Shown here piece by piece: positions 13,851-27,480 of a stretch of DNA of 64,000 bases (positions are counted from its first letter, which is position 1; the number at the start of each line of letters is the position of its first letter). The translations under genes and the position numbers were made by a program. The notes under the pieces were generated by a model that worked only from the letters and a program-made list of their open reading frames with translations, had not been told where the DNA came from and did not search any database. The stretch covers positions 3,162,001-3,226,000 of the forward strand of contig NC_060021.1 of the NCBI RefSeq assembly GCF_021134715.1, written 5' to 3'. Origin of the DNA: Daphnia pulex. Lineage: Eukaryota > Arthropoda > Branchiopoda > Diplostraca > Daphniidae.

Positions 13851-16582
13851 TTAGATGGGTGGTGAGAGTTGTTGTTGCTGATTGTTGTTCTCGTAGGAGC
13901 CGCTGTCTGTCCCTCCACCGCCGCCGCCGGGATCCTTGTCGTTGAGGAGGTGGGACAGGTGACGCTGTGCGGGCGGCGGCCGGTTCGAGTGTGAAATGTG
14001 GTGGTGATGGTGGTGGTGGGAGGTGAGACAGTCCTGGAAGTAATTGCCGTTGGTGGAGAGTTGGAGCAGCTGCTCGTAGCCGCTGTAGCCGCCGTTCTTG
14101 ACGTAACTGTTGACCAGATTCTGGGCGGCCAGCGACTCGGCCGTCTGCTGCTGCTCCATCGTCCCGTTGCCGCCCGTCAAGTGTTGGCCGTTGCCACCTC
14201 GGCCCGTCCCCCCGAAATCGTTCAATTCGCCCGTTTGAATCGACGACGAACTCAATCTTCCGTCTAATTGAATAATTTTTGAAATTGAAATTTTTGTTTT
14301 AAATTTAATTTTAAAGTTTAATATCAACTATTTGCAGGTATAGACTTACTGGTGGTGGAAGAGTAGGCCGTTTGATAGCCGGGCGAGTTCATCAGAGATG
14401 ACGGTGACATGATCCCTCCTCCTCCTCCTCCTCCTCCTCCTCCTCCCCCACCGCTCGATTGCGTGGGTGGGTGGTGGCTGTGGTGATTGTTGAGTGCGTT
14501 ACTCAGCTGGTTCAATTGCGACAGGGACGGACTCCCGAAGCCGGCCAATGACATGCCACCGCCCGACGACCCCAACGGGCTCAAACCTTCAAGCCAGAAA
14601 ATCATTTGCGAAATTAATTTTCAATTCAATTAACCAAAATAAATAAAATCGATTCATATTTTCTTTTTCTCTCTCAGTTTCAGGACGTACCGGAAGCCAC
14701 TCCCCAACGGCCGGAATCGGCTGCCGTGCTGACAAAGAGCGAGGCCGGCGAACACAAAGGATCGACGGCTAGTCCCGTCGCCTGTCCGCCTCCGCCTCCG
14801 CCACCTCCGCCGTTGGTGCCCGACGCAGTTGCTCCGCTTCCGGCGTTACCGGAACCGAACGGTGGCAAAACGTGCGACGGAATCAATCCACCTCCCGCAC
14901 CTCCACTCCCGTTATTGTTGCCAGACCGGAAGACATTGTTGGTCTTCTTGCGCTTCTTCCACTTGGCCCGTCGGTTCTGGAACCAAACCTATAATCAACC
15001 ATTCAACAATAATAAAAAAAAAAAAATGATTAAAACCAATCAAATCAAATTCAAAATTCAACGAAATGACCGAAAAATAATAATTTGTTTCTTTTTCTTT
15101 TTTTGGTTTCCAGCCAGCAGAAGAGAAAATCAAGAAACAAAAGTGACGACGACCCTGGAATACAGACAGATGAAATGTCTATAAAGGTGTGTTTTGTGTC
15201 AAGGTGTCAACCCAACCACCACCCATCTTCTTCTTCTTTCTTCTTTCTTCTTCTTGTCGTAAGTGAGATTTTTCACACAGTTCCCAATAACCGACACAGT
15301 CACCGACACTCTCCCCCCCCCCCACCTCTCTGTCATGTGTTTTCTTTCCAAAGTTTGATGGACACCTCGCAAATGTCGCACCTTTCGTTCACCAACAGCC
15401 CAAAGACAAAAACCCTTTCGTTTTTCCCCCCAATGTTTGATGATCTTCGGGGTCCCTTTTGAACAGATTTCTTTCCCACCGCCCATGACGGCGCTACTTT
15501 TCGATTTATTTTTAAAACATTTTTGTTTTGTTTTAATTTTTATTTTTATTAAAATTTAAAAAATTCGAACCTGAACGCGGGATTCGGTGAGTCCGATGCG
15601 CATGGCGATTTCCTCCCGCATGAAAATGTCGGGGTAGTGCGTCTTGGTGAAGCTGCGCTCCAACTCGTTGAGCTGGGCCGGCGTGAACCGCGTCCTGTGC
15701 CTCTTCTGCTTCACCGACGACGACGAAGTCGACGAGGCCGTCGTGTTGGATGAGACTCCGTGACTCTTGACGTGCTGCTGCTGTTGCTGCTGGACGCCGC
15801 CCAGCTGCTGCTGCGGATGACCCGAGTGCTGATCCTGGCAGAGGCTCTCGTCGCTTTCGTGACTGCCGGAAGATGTGGCCGATGGATGCTGCTGGAGCGA
15901 GTGCAGGAATCCCGAGCTGCTGCTCAGATGGTGGTGATGTTGTTGCTGTTGTTGTTGCGGCTTGCCTCCTCCACCCTGTTGTTGTTGCTGTTGTTGTTGT
16001 TGCTGAACGGTTGATTGGTGCAGATTGTGCAGACTGTGGTGGTGTCCGCCAACTTTGCCGGCCATCAAATGCTGGTGGTGATGGTGATGACCTGAGATGA
16101 TCGTTCAATTGTTAAATGATTATTTTTTAAAAATATCGAATAAGAATATAAAGAAAAGAGGAGGATTTGTTGTTGTTAGCCGTAGACGATTCCATTGGGA
16201 AATGGAAAACGAACCACCCAGTTTCTTCTTCTTCCTGCGGAAGATAAATTTCGGCTAGAAGCTAATGAATACCAAACGAGGACGTTGATGACCTCCTTCA
16301 ACCCCACCACCCACCCACCACCTCTTACTTGAATATAATCTTATTTCAACAGAATCTTTTTTCTCATATGGATCTCTATTTTTTTTCTTTCTCCGGGGAT
16401 TTTTAACCCAGCGCCCAAAAAACAAAACGGCCATTTATTATCTGATGTTTTATCGCTATCAGGATGAACACGCCAAAAATATACTATCACTCCTTTCCCA
16501 TTTTTTTCTTTTTTGAAAAAAGATAATTCATTTCCAAATCAAACAGAAACTTACCAGATGAATTGAGATGTTGAACCAGCAT
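13851..16582 (-). CDS. otp: Homeobox protein orthopedia
   Basis: Five coding exons (16555-16582, 15571-16091, 14691-14988, 14350-14586, 13851-14263) join with consistent phases to 498 residues. The first coding exon gives only nine codons (MLVQHLNSS). The paired-class homeodomain starts [20 protein letters not shown] and is interrupted by an intron after RVQ; the next exon resumes [20 protein letters not shown]. The [20 protein letters not shown] end, followed by TNNVF and later DPLCS and [12 protein letters not shown], is diagnostic of Orthopedia, a transcription factor that specifies neuroendocrine neurons. Position 50 of the homeodomain is Gln. Outside the homeodomain the protein is dominated by Gln, His and Gly runs. 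I see no OAR tail in the last exon. Confidence 0.93.
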
Positions 16583-19500
16583 TTTTCTTTGCCGATAATT
16601 CGATTGAATTACAATCAATTCAAGATGAAAATGTTTAAAAAAAATTAAATCACTAACCGACACTTCACTTGATTCGATTTCACTCAAAAACTTTGGTAAT
16701 TTAATTTTTTTCAGTTAATAGATTGCCGTGAATAAGAGATGATGAGTGTGCGTTCCATCACGTGGATGTTGGCCGACTGGCGTCACAATTTTCCATCGAC
16801 ACACAAAAGATGATTTTCCCACTCGTCGTCACTGCTGGGCTGGCCCGTCTCAACCCCAACCAACTCAATCGTCTATATATTCACACACGCAGCTACTTGG
16901 TGTGTGTACACACTCTAGAGCACTATTGCATGCGTCTGTAGTAAATGCATAGTATATATATCCATCTAAAAAAACCTTGTGCGGGAGAGAAAAGAGAAAA
17001 GGAGGTGGGAGAGGTTATCCGGCTGGGCAGGGGGCCGGGCAAAGGGCGGTGGGTGTGACTTTGTTCTTCTTCCTTGACTATACTGCGCGTGCAAGATCGG
17101 TTGTGCGGAGGAGGTAACAACCTTCCTGGTGTTTCTTTTTCTTCTTCTTGAAAGCACCGCCTTCGCTTTGTATCTCTTGCGCTTCATCCCAGCCGTCCCA
17201 TTGGTGGCGGCGACCCTCAAGGGCTGGCCGAAAAGCCAACCGCCCGCGTAGAGGAGGAGTCACCTAGACTTTTGCCATGACGTAAAACAAAAAAAAAACA
17301 TGTTGACGTAATATTCAATTAGATTTACAAATTTAATTGATTCAAATTCTTCATTATATCTGTTGAAAAAAAATTAATATGAATATTTTATTTTGCCAAT
17401 TCGCCATTTAGGAGAGGAAAAGAGAAAATGAAACATCTGGCCGCGCGATGATGTCGTGGAAAATGTGTGTGACCGATGTGTTTTTCTTTTTTCCCTTTTC
17501 GGTGGGTTTGTTTTGGATAGGGTCAAACAAGGTCATTTTAACACTGATATGGCGCTCGTCCTTCGTTCTATATATATGTAGTGCAGCAGAGTTCTTTTCT
17601 CTATCCCCTTTTGGGACTACGTATAGGACATATCGAACCACACCCTGATTTCAGCATCTCGATGATATATGTGCGATAAAATAAAATGATACAAAAAAAG
17701 GGGGGCCGGGGCTCTCCCCATTTTTGGGGTTTTCTGTCCGGCCGGGGCATATCTCGCACATTGTCTCACAAGACGGCCAAACACACACACACACAGGTCA
17801 AGTTTTGTTGATCTATTTGTCATGGCTGAGAAAAACCGTGGGCTCATGTTCCCACCAGATGATTTGATTTTTGTAATATTCGTGCGCTTTATCGCACCTT
17901 TTCTTTGATTCTGTTTGAACAGTCCAGAGCGCCGAAACAGATTTTATCCCATTTTTTCTTATTCGAAAAGGGACGACATTTCGATATTCGGCATTCGGGG
18001 TATTACATTTTGTTTTGTTTGACGGACGGCCAGTCGTAACCGGGCAATGCTCCACCACCCGTCCAAATGAGATCAGCATTTGATTATTATATCAATCTAT
18101 TATTCTTTTCGCTCCATCAAACATTTATAAATCTAACCGGTCCCAACAATAGCTATACTCTTTTTTCCTTCTCTATTACAATCGATATATTATACACGTT
18201 CTCTCTCTCTCTGCCTCTAATTGCCAATATATTTTCCACCCACCTCACCCAGTACCAGCAGAGTGGGGGAGAGGGGCGGGGGATGTTTTAATATCAAACT
18301 CTATACCCCTCTCTTCCGTTTTTCTTTTTCTTTTTGACCTCCCTCGTAACATAGTTAGATTTCCCCCTCCCTGTCTTGCCAATAATCAGGACATACCTGG
18401 CGATGACCCCACCAGCAACAGTCGAGTACATATGGACGCCCGCAAGAAGAAGAAGGTTTTTAATCACATCATCATATACCTGACGACCTGACCAAAAAAA
18501 ATTTGTTCATCAAGCTAGCGCGGGCCTTGATTGTTGATTAGAAATTCCCCCCCCCCCCCGTCATCATATCCGGTAGACCCAAACATGTCGGGGTCACCCC
18601 CTCTCCATTGATTATTAGCCAACCTGCTGCTAGCGGCTGCTGGCCTTTTCTTTTTCTTTGCGATTGGGATAAGAATTTCTACACGGCCGGCTGGGCTGGC
18701 CGGCTGGCTGGACGAATTCATTAGAGAGACATTGACATTTGATCCGTTGTTCCATCATTTATTCGCCTGATTATCTACTTTGGCCTCCCCCCCTAGCTCT
18801 CTTTCATCTCTCTTTAATTTCGTCTGCTGCTTTACTATTGTCTTCTCTTATAGTTTGTTTGCGTGTAAAGAGACGACTAAAATAGTAAAATGGCGAACGA
18901 AAACCGCTCGCAACCGCGAATGATGGAGAAAAGAACGAAAAGAAGATGAAACTACTTTATGTAAGCTATAATTATCTGACTTCTCTAATGATGTTGGTTC
19001 CTCCTCTTTTGAATGATTAAGACTTTTTTATTTTTATTGTCTTTCTCTTTTTAATTTTTAATTCGTTTCATTTGGCAGCCATTCACGGTCGTAATCCAGC
19101 AACGTCCAAATCTATATTTATCTATCAGCCACCAGCCCCTACTACTATACATGATGGTGTTTGTATACTGCAAGGTATACGCTATCGTTTCGAAAATAGT
19201 TTCTGGATTACAACATACTAACCAGATTATTTCTTCAAAGTAAACCTGAAATTTTTAAACGGTAATACTATACGTGTATAATTGTTGAAATGAACTTGAC
19301 TGTGTATTTCTTTGATATTTGAATTGATTGTATTATTAAAAATTCAGTTTTCGAAAGGAAAAAACAACAAACAGAACGGATCAAAATTTCCCCGTAAAAA
19401 TTGACTGCATCGGCACTCATGCCACAAACACCTAGACGACCGAGTACTTAGTCATTCCAATAACATTTTTCATAGGTGCCATTGAGAAACTCGAATCGCC

Positions 19501-19614
19501 CGGATGTGTGTTATTCCCTCACAAGTAGAAGAGTCGATACTGACAATCACGAGGATATCCAGCTTCTTCTCGACACTATAGCAAACACTTTTCTTGCTAT
19601 ATAGAAAAACAGAC
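16583..19614. other. Non-coding region upstream of orthopedia
   Basis: About 3 kb of T- and C-rich low-complexity sequence with many TATATA-like tracts, a poly-C run near 18549-18560 and dinucleotide runs. No supported coding frame. It probably holds the 5'UTR and proximal control elements of otp. A single promoter cannot be picked by eye. Confidence 0.5.
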
Positions 19615-20760
19615 TCACTCGACAACAGCAGCCAACTCAACTAACAGGGAAACCTCTCTGCTGATCATTTCCGGATTTCCACTGGAAGGGTACGTATATA
19701 GGCAGAGAGCAACCCAAAATGGCGAAAGTTGATTTCCGTGATGAGTGATGTGAACATTCCAGATTTTGGGGGGGTCCGTGATTTGGTCACTGCTGCTGCA
19801 TTTTTCCAATATCAGGCCGTAATAAGATTCTTTAAAGATCTTCAAACATTCTTCCAACTCCTTCCGTTCTGATTCCGTTAATGCAACGTGCCGGTCCGGG
19901 TGATAGAGTAAACATTTATTATCTTTGTAAGCCCTTTTGACTTGGGCCTGGGAACATGTTTCGTCAAACCCAAACTATGAAAGTATTTTTCTTAATGTGG
20001 TAAAGATATATTCCGATTCATCCATTTCAAGCTTTGACGTTGAAATGTTTTTTTTTTTTTGGGGGGGGGGGGGAGTATTTTTATTTTTTCAATAATTTTC
20101 TTAGTTTTCTTTGAAATTGTTTGCCTGATTTTTTTTTTAGCATTCATCTGCATTTTTTCAAATAAAATGAAATTTTGTTTTATTTTTGTGGACCTCTATC
20201 GTCCTTTTTCTCATTTGGTAGTATGGCAGAAAAATGAGAGGGTTGGTCACTCTCATTTGAAATCAATGGAGACTTTTCCAGCTTGATACCCGCTTCCTTA
20301 TTCTCAGAACATGATGAAACAAACTGGCTTATTTGTGGTAACCGGATCGTTGGAAATGGGTGGCGGAATTTCTTCCAGCTGGTCAAACTCATCGGCAGCA
20401 CTTGCTTCATTCACGTCGAGTTGGTGAGTGGACCCGATCGGTTTCTCTTTTAATTCATTCAACAGCCTTTTATTTCCCTTTTCCCAAATCGCCATTGGCT
20501 TTTGGCAACCGTTTAATTTCCTCAAGTTCTTGGTGGGATAGAACTATTAGTTCAGGTTGTTGCATTGCCGGTGTGCTTGCGTCTGGGGCTGATGTTGACG
20601 AGTCGGGTTCATTGAGAATTTCAGGTAAATCAGCAAAATTCCAATCGCAATTCACAATCAAGTATTTATTGGTCATTGCGTCAAATGAGGCAAGTAAAAC
20701 GGTAGTAACCCAGGACAGAAGCCGCAAGGTAAAAGTCTTGATATTTGTTAGGATATCCAT
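19615..20760 (-). pseudogene. J-domain (DnaJ-like) gene, probably decayed
   Basis: The 3' part (19615-20020) encodes a J domain on the minus strand: a helix-II-like QAQVKRAYKDNKCLLYHPDRH with the catalytic HPD, then KELEECLKIFKESYYGLI. J domains stimulate Hsp70 ATPase activity. A TAG lies in frame between RKILS and FGFDETCS, where related proteins have an aromatic residue, and the upstream part jumps between three frames (about 20180-20760). A frame starting ATG at 20760 gives a hydrophobic start (MDILTNIKTFTLRLLSWVTT). A good TATA box sits upstream. Either the gene is a recent pseudogene, or there are unrecognised introns and stop read-through. Confidence 0.6.
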
Positions 20761-20815
20761 TTTAAAATACTGCCGAAATACTTTCTGATAACTATAACTA
20801 CAGCAGTACGCACCC

Positions 20816-20823
20816 TTTATATA
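20816..20823 (-). promoter_or_regulatory. TATA box of the J-domain gene
   Basis: TATATAAA on the minus strand. A start site would fall near 20790, leaving a short leader before the ATG at 20760. Its survival argues that the decay of the gene is recent. Confidence 0.5.
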
Positions 20824-23800
20824 GACCTAGGGGGTGGGGGAGAACTGCCTCATGCGCAACATCCAGTTACCATGTGATTTCCATTAAATTTCAAAACATC
20901 ATTAAATTAAATAACTAGCTTGCGGTAATAATTGTTTTCAAGATCCGCAACATTTTACAATCATATTTCAAAAAGAAATTTTAAATCATTGTTAATATAT
21001 TTCCGTTTGAATGACTGTTACGCGCCCCTAGCAGACGCTCAAGACATTAATTATCATAGCAAAGTAGGGCCTATATCGATCAATAAACAGTACTTTCGTG
21101 ATTTTAAAATCGATATCGGGCAACAGATTACTAGGCCTAGTTATTCCTCCCGTTACCTTGAAAAGTTTCGTTCTGGTAGGGTCGAGGGGGCACATCACTG
21201 CTGTGACTGCTACACACGCTTACCGGTTGGTTTCAAAGTACCATCAGGTTAGTATTACCATGGTACCGTCGTAAATGCATTTTTGTCTTGAATAGAAACA
21301 GAATAAGGTGAAATAATATTTCGTCGGCTTAAGAATTCATTGAGTTTGAGATAAACGTGCATGCATTTATTCTTGATTATTCATGAATTTTTATTTTCTA
21401 TAAAATGAGGCTGAACCAATTCGTCTCCAGTGATATGACACGTAAAAAAGGTATGGAGCGAAAAGATCTATTTGCTTCAAAAATTGTCAAAGCCCAGGTC
21501 AGTTTACCTCATATAGGTAGCTACTAGCTTTACTAATAAAAAGATTAAGCTATTGCAAAGATTTTTGTGAATATATCCAGGGTCGAGCTTTGGATCGGCA
21601 CAGTGTACGGTGATTCGTTTCATTATAGACATGTCACAAACATTTGAGAAATTTCAACGTTTTCATTCCAGCAACTTATTTTTTTAAAAAGAGTTTGCGT
21701 GCAAGTCTCCCAAACTTGTCTTCCAGGAATTGAACCTGTCCACGTCTGCCGAATTAATTAAATGGAATCAAAAATCCAAAATTACATTATCGATCAAAAT
21801 TCTCACTTGTCTTTAATCAAATTGAGGTCTCCGACCGTATATAAATAGAGAACAAATTGAATTTGCCCGCAATTTACCCTTACAAAATATACACGCGCCG
21901 CAAATTGAAAAATTGAATTTCTCAAAAAATTTCCAAATTGAAAAAAAAAAAAAAAATTACAAACGGAAACTGTTTCGGGGGGCCTGTCGGTGTCAGTTCT
22001 CTCTCCGTGTTCTACACACACGCACTCAACACGCGCGCGGCCCGTTCTATAACGCCGGCGGCACGCACTTATAGCCTCCAGCTATGTGTGTACTACTACT
22101 ACTACTACTACTAGGCCCAAATCACTGCTGCATAAGACACTTTCATTAAACTCTCTCTCTCTCTCTCTGTCGCCGCTTTCGGCTGCTGCTGCTGTGAACT
22201 GCATCGACCCCTTTTCGTCCCCGCACAACTATACACACAATTTCGGTTCTCTTTTTCTTCTTCTTTTTAAAAAGCTGTTTCAACGGCGTCGTGTGTGTAT
22301 ATAGTCATAGACTGCCGTCGTCGTCGTCGCCCCCCTTCGCACTGCTGGCGCGGCGCCGGCCCGTTAAATGAGGCGACGTGTCAACCTGAGATTAACTCTG
22401 GATTTACAACCGTGTTTATTTGCCCTGCTCCTGGCTGCTGGGCTGGCTGCTGACTAGCTATATAGTCTTCTTCTTTATAAAAGGAACAACTTTTTTTTTC
22501 TTTTTTTCCCTATAATATGTACAGCAGGGTGAGACTTGGGTGTAGTTGTATAGGTCGCGGGACGCCCGGCGTCTAGTTTTTAGATAGAAACGTCACTGCC
22601 ACACAAACAACAGACGATCGAAATTTGAAAGAAAAAGAAAATTTGAAAATTGCGTTGGGTGGTGATGATGCTGGTATAATATATATAGTAGGCGGTGTGT
22701 GTGACTTATAGAGGAATTATTTATAGGCAATGCCGGATACATGTTGGTGTTGCAACCGAGCAGCAATGATGGGCCTATTAAAACTCGGCCACAGAGGTGC
22801 CATTAATATTCATACGGCTAGCTAAGCAGCTAAGGCTTTTATATAGTAGAGGGACTCTTAAAGCTCTCTCTCTCCCTTTTCTCTTTCGGCCTGTGCTGCT
22901 ACAAAGCCCCTCGTGAATGTTACAGAGAGAGACTATCCATTGAGACATTTTGAAAAGAAATCATTTTGATTCCTTTCATTATAAAATAAAGTATCCAGGA
23001 GTTTATAAAAAAGAAAAAGGCCGTTTGGTTTATTTTTTTTTTTCCTGAAGGATTTGTGTTGTTGACTCTCGTCAACCGATTAGACGGAAACAAGAGAGGT
23101 GTTGTAACATCCATCATCATTATACGTCATCGAGTTTTTATAGCCTCTGTATAACTTCTCTATTGGTCCCCCCATCATCACAATGTCGTTTGAAAACTAA
23201 ATTTTGTTGTTGTTTTCCCCAACAAAAATTGTGCGGCTGTGATATTTTATGGGAATGAATTACAAGAAAAAGAAAAAAGGGCCGAAAAATGGGATGGCGG
23301 TGAGATTAAGGGTCGGCAGTCGTCCGGCGTGATACATGGGCCGGGGGTTCAATATGTGTCCGCGCTATTGGAGGATTGTACACACATCCACAACCGGAAA
23401 CTAATAGCTTTTCTTGTATTTGTTCATCTCCAACAACAACAACTTGGTGGTGCTGCTGTTGTTGTTCCTTATTTATTTTCCTTTCGGCCATCAAACAGCC
23501 TAAAGGGACTATGATACAATATCTATTTTTGTTCTTCTTTTTTATTCTTTTCTTCCTTTCTTTTTCCTTCTGTGATGTTGAGACGAGATGGGAAAAATGG
23601 TCAAAGACACAACCGGCCGTTTATATAGTGGCCAACAACAACAGCAACAACATATATATCTAGGAGGGGTGGTGGGGGGATCATCAAAAAGCTTAAAAGC
23701 CAACCAGCAAATAGTTGGTCCATCCATCCATTTCTCTCTCTCTCTCTCCGGCTGCTGGATATGTGTGCTGGCTCATCCAGCGGCCCGGTGGACTCTATAT

Positions 23801-26800
23801 AGGCTAGCCCCCCCTCCACCACCAAACAACTTTGTGTATATGCGGGAGGAGGGTTGATGGTGGCCGGGGAGGGTGGTCTATAGTGACTCCCTCGGGAAGG
23901 TCAGGGAGAGCGTTCACATTGGGGCGGCGGCCGCGGAGCCGGTGGCCGCTAGGCTCTTCTTCTTCTTCTTCTCTTCTTCTACGCGATTTACAATGACCAA
24001 CGTGTTTGTTGTGCGCGGTGTCTGTGTAAAGCCGCCAGCGACGACGGACGGGGGCAGCTATAGCAAACGAGGCTATGTGTTATGTGGGATTTGCGCCCCC
24101 CTGACTTTTCCTCTTGTACTATACTACTAGACCCTTTTTCCTGCCGTTTACATCCAAGGATATTTATATGGCGGCAACGGCCGACATCCCCGCTCCCGAC
24201 GGAAAATCCCGCATCAACACCACCAACAACTTTTCTACTATTTCTTCTTCCTTTTCTTATTTTTTGGATCTTATTATCATTCAAGTACCGTTGCTGCTGT
24301 TTTCAACTCTATTTATACCACACGTGTACGCAATTTGATTAAATTTTCAACTAATCAACAGGCAATTGCGTCATACAGTCGACTTTAAGAGATTTTCCGA
24401 ACGCCTTGAATTCAATCGCAATCTATTTGTATTGAATCAAACAAGACTCTGATATTGTACAACTACTTTACGAGATAAAAGGGAATCTGAAGAAGAAGAA
24501 GACCTTCTATCCATTTTCTTTTCTGTTCTGTTCTACTGGCAAACACATACAGACAGACAGACACGCAGAGGAGCACAAGACCAACGCGACATGTTTCGCC
24601 ACTCTGGAACCTCACGAGATTTGCCTCTTTTCAACCAGCACGCCCCACTTCCCTCCCTCCCTCCCGCCCAAACTCCCCACACCCAGTTCCAACTAGATCC
24701 CGCACCTCTCCCATTTTAGATATATAGTGCGTGTGTCTAATACACACACACACACACATTCGGCGAATATATAAAGAAGAAGGAGCCGTTTGCGCTCGAG
24801 CTCCTGGAAAAAAAAACAACAACAAGGCAACCGTCTATTTTCTTTTATCCCGAACGAAGAAAGAAGAAACCCCCCAAAAAAGCGCAGTGGGCCAGCAGCA
24901 GCTACTACGTAAAAAAACCCACAGAGCACCACCACAACGTGTGCACAGTATAGACGCTGTCATCTATTTTCATTTAGCCGCTCCCGCCACCCACTTTCTA
25001 TATAACCACCTCCCCCACCCCACCCCACCCCCTTTTTTGGGATGTTTTTTCTTAAAGATTACACCCTATAAAGTTAATTTTGATTTTTGTTTTTGTTTTT
25101 GTTTGAACGAATAAATTTGATTGCGATGAATTTGAAAACGCGTTGAAAAGGTGAGCGCGGCCAGACGGCTGAGACCTGGAAGGGTGGGGCTGTCGTCGTA
25201 CTGTTAGTATATTGCGCATCAATAATTCAGCGAGGAATCGCATTACGATTTAACATTTAGGGGGGTTGGCTGGGGGGGGGAGCGGGAGGAGGTGAAACCC
25301 TTCACGGGTGTATTATATGACTCTTTTTTCTTTTCTTCCTTATATTTGAAAGTCAAACAAGACACGTCAGGAGAGCGGCCCCGTGCTCCTCCCATTCTAC
25401 ACGCCCCCGGTGACATGTTGCAGGTGTGTGTGAGGATGGAATATCTCTCTGCTCTGTTCTATTTATTCCGGCGGGAGTTGATAGTGGCGCACTGGATGCG
25501 TGTTGTACTGTATGTATATAGATGTGGACCGGTTTTTATTTTATTTTCCTTTTTCTTTTCTTTTTCACGATCGAATGATCTGCTGCTGCCCACCCACTGG
25601 GTTTCCTTTTGGCTGGTGGGTGAAAGGGGGGGGGGGGGGGGGAGAAAGAAACGACACGGTTAGCCCATTAGAAAAAAAGGTGATACTTCATTGATACTTC
25701 ATCGCTACTTCTTCTTTCTTCTTCTATCTTGGATGTGTACAACAAGAGAAACATCTGCCAAAGGGAAGAATCAAATAACAAAAAAAAGGGCCTTTTTCTA
25801 TTCTTCATGCCAGATTCTCCATCTCAAATAAAATAAAAAAGGAAAAAACCTTTTTATATTTGGGTGGGTGGGTGACGGCTCCACCCGTGGGGGTTACACT
25901 ATTCCCCCCACCCCCCTCCTTTCAGCTTTTCGCTCTATCCGGCCCCCTCATCGTTGATGATGATTAATGAATTCAAAGCGGGAGGAAAACTCAGCACAAA
26001 ATCTCCCTCTGCTGCTTCTCTCTCTCTCTCTCGTATATATTCCACCTTTTATTCCATGCACTTTTATCGATTTGCATCGGCGGGGGCTTCTACACAACAC
26101 ACCGGGCAGATATACAACCGTGAGGTGTGTCTACGCAAATAATATCGTTTGACTTTGCTGGCGATGGTTAACTCTATTTATAACACAACATTGCTGTTGT
26201 CTGGCCACTCTGGCAGATGAAGTCGCCAGCGCATCATTTTAAGCCTTTTTGATTAAACGAAAAAGAAAAAAAGACTTTCTAGCTCCCCTCTTTACTTATT
26301 TTGATATCGGGATAGAGATAACAAAAAGAAAAAGGTCGGAGAAGATTGTCCGAGAGGTGGGTGGGTGGGGTGACAGACTATATAGGCTAGTAAAAAGAGT
26401 TCATGAATGGGACACGTGTGCACACACATTCAACACACCTTCACTTTTATTTTTTTTGGAACCCTTTTAGCTCGATTTTGATGGGTTTTCCATCCATCCC
26501 TTTTTCTTTCATACCTGCCAATCCGACCGACCGACACACGCCCTTTTTTATATCGCCCTCCAACTTAACTAGTTTCAACTTTCGATTCTTTTTTTTACTT
26601 ATTTTGCGTTGCGTCATCGTTGGGGTTTTGGTTGTCTAAACTTGGGAATTTATCGGTTATTAATCTTGGAGAGTTTTTTTAGGGGGGGGTTGTTCTATCG
26701 ATTCGTTCAATTTGGTCATGAATCACAGGGGTTCATTTAATGCGTTCATTTAGTAAAGAATTTCGGCGTAGATTTATTTCGAATTCAGAGAGGAATAAAA

Positions 26801-27480
26801 ATGGCGATGATTGAAAAGCTACTTTAGAAAGTTGTTAAAATTGCTTTTGATAATTGAGCTGGATTGCGAGATTTAATTTTACCGCAAGATTAGCCTGTAA
26901 AGATGTACGGTGTTGTAATTCACGCCGCTAGATGGCGTCTAAGTCAATTACATAATGAAAACAAACCTGTCAATCGATTAATAAAATGTTAACATCTTAT
27001 TAACTAAACTAATTAAAATCGAAATAAATAATGATCCAGTTGTTCAACCTTGATTATCATAGCTAAAATACTGCTAATGATGACGTGAAAACACTTCTAA
27101 CGTGATTATGTCGTAGCAGTCGAAACTCGAAAACTTTCCACGTTGAAATCATGTTGAAATCTTGCCATTTTTAATTGCATTTAAAGTGCAATCGTACGAA
27201 AAAGGATGATTGAAAAAGTCAGTGTGAGTCAATAAAAAAATATATTATATTTACTACGACATTTTTAATAGTTTGAAAATTTGAATTCAGAGAAAGACTT
27301 GATTTGACAAATATTCAAACAAAATCCATGTAGGCTAATCAACAAAATTTACAAAAATGACGAAAAATTTAGAGAATATTTATTTCGACAATTAACCTTG
27401 ATTGATTTAATCAAACGAGTTTTTCTCATTAATTGCATTGTTCTAGATCTTTTTTCTTTCTTTTTTTTCTCACCCTGCCC
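20824..27480. other. Long non-coding, low-complexity region
   Basis: About 6.6 kb between the J-domain relic and the exuperantia-like gene with no frame I can support. It holds CT-rich microsatellites (near 22150-22168, 23731-23748, 26017-26032), an ACT run near 22090-22113, G runs (25626-25642), CA runs (24741-24759) and many TATATA tracts. ORFs on both strands here come from simple-sequence tracts. Part of it may be distal control DNA for otp. Confidence 0.5.
26924..26937 (+). promoter_or_regulatory. CTCF-like motif
   Basis: GCCGCTAGATGGCG, the same core as at 10033. It lies between the otp upstream region and the exuperantia-like gene, a sensible place for a domain boundary. Function is inferred. 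Confidence 0.4.

Noticed and set aside
14726-15184. Plus-strand frames opposite the orthopedia exons
   Set aside because: They mirror Gly, Gln and His codon runs of the minus-strand otp exons and have no splice or promoter context of their own.
20180-20525. Joining the three frames upstream of the J domain into one intact gene
   Set aside because: No convincing donor and acceptor pairs were found for all frame changes, so I left it as a probable pseudogene.
21803-24340. Many short frames on both strands upstream of the exuperantia-like gene
   Set aside because: They come from CT, ACT and T-rich simple repeats; composition is biased and no domain, signal peptide or splice partner is seen.
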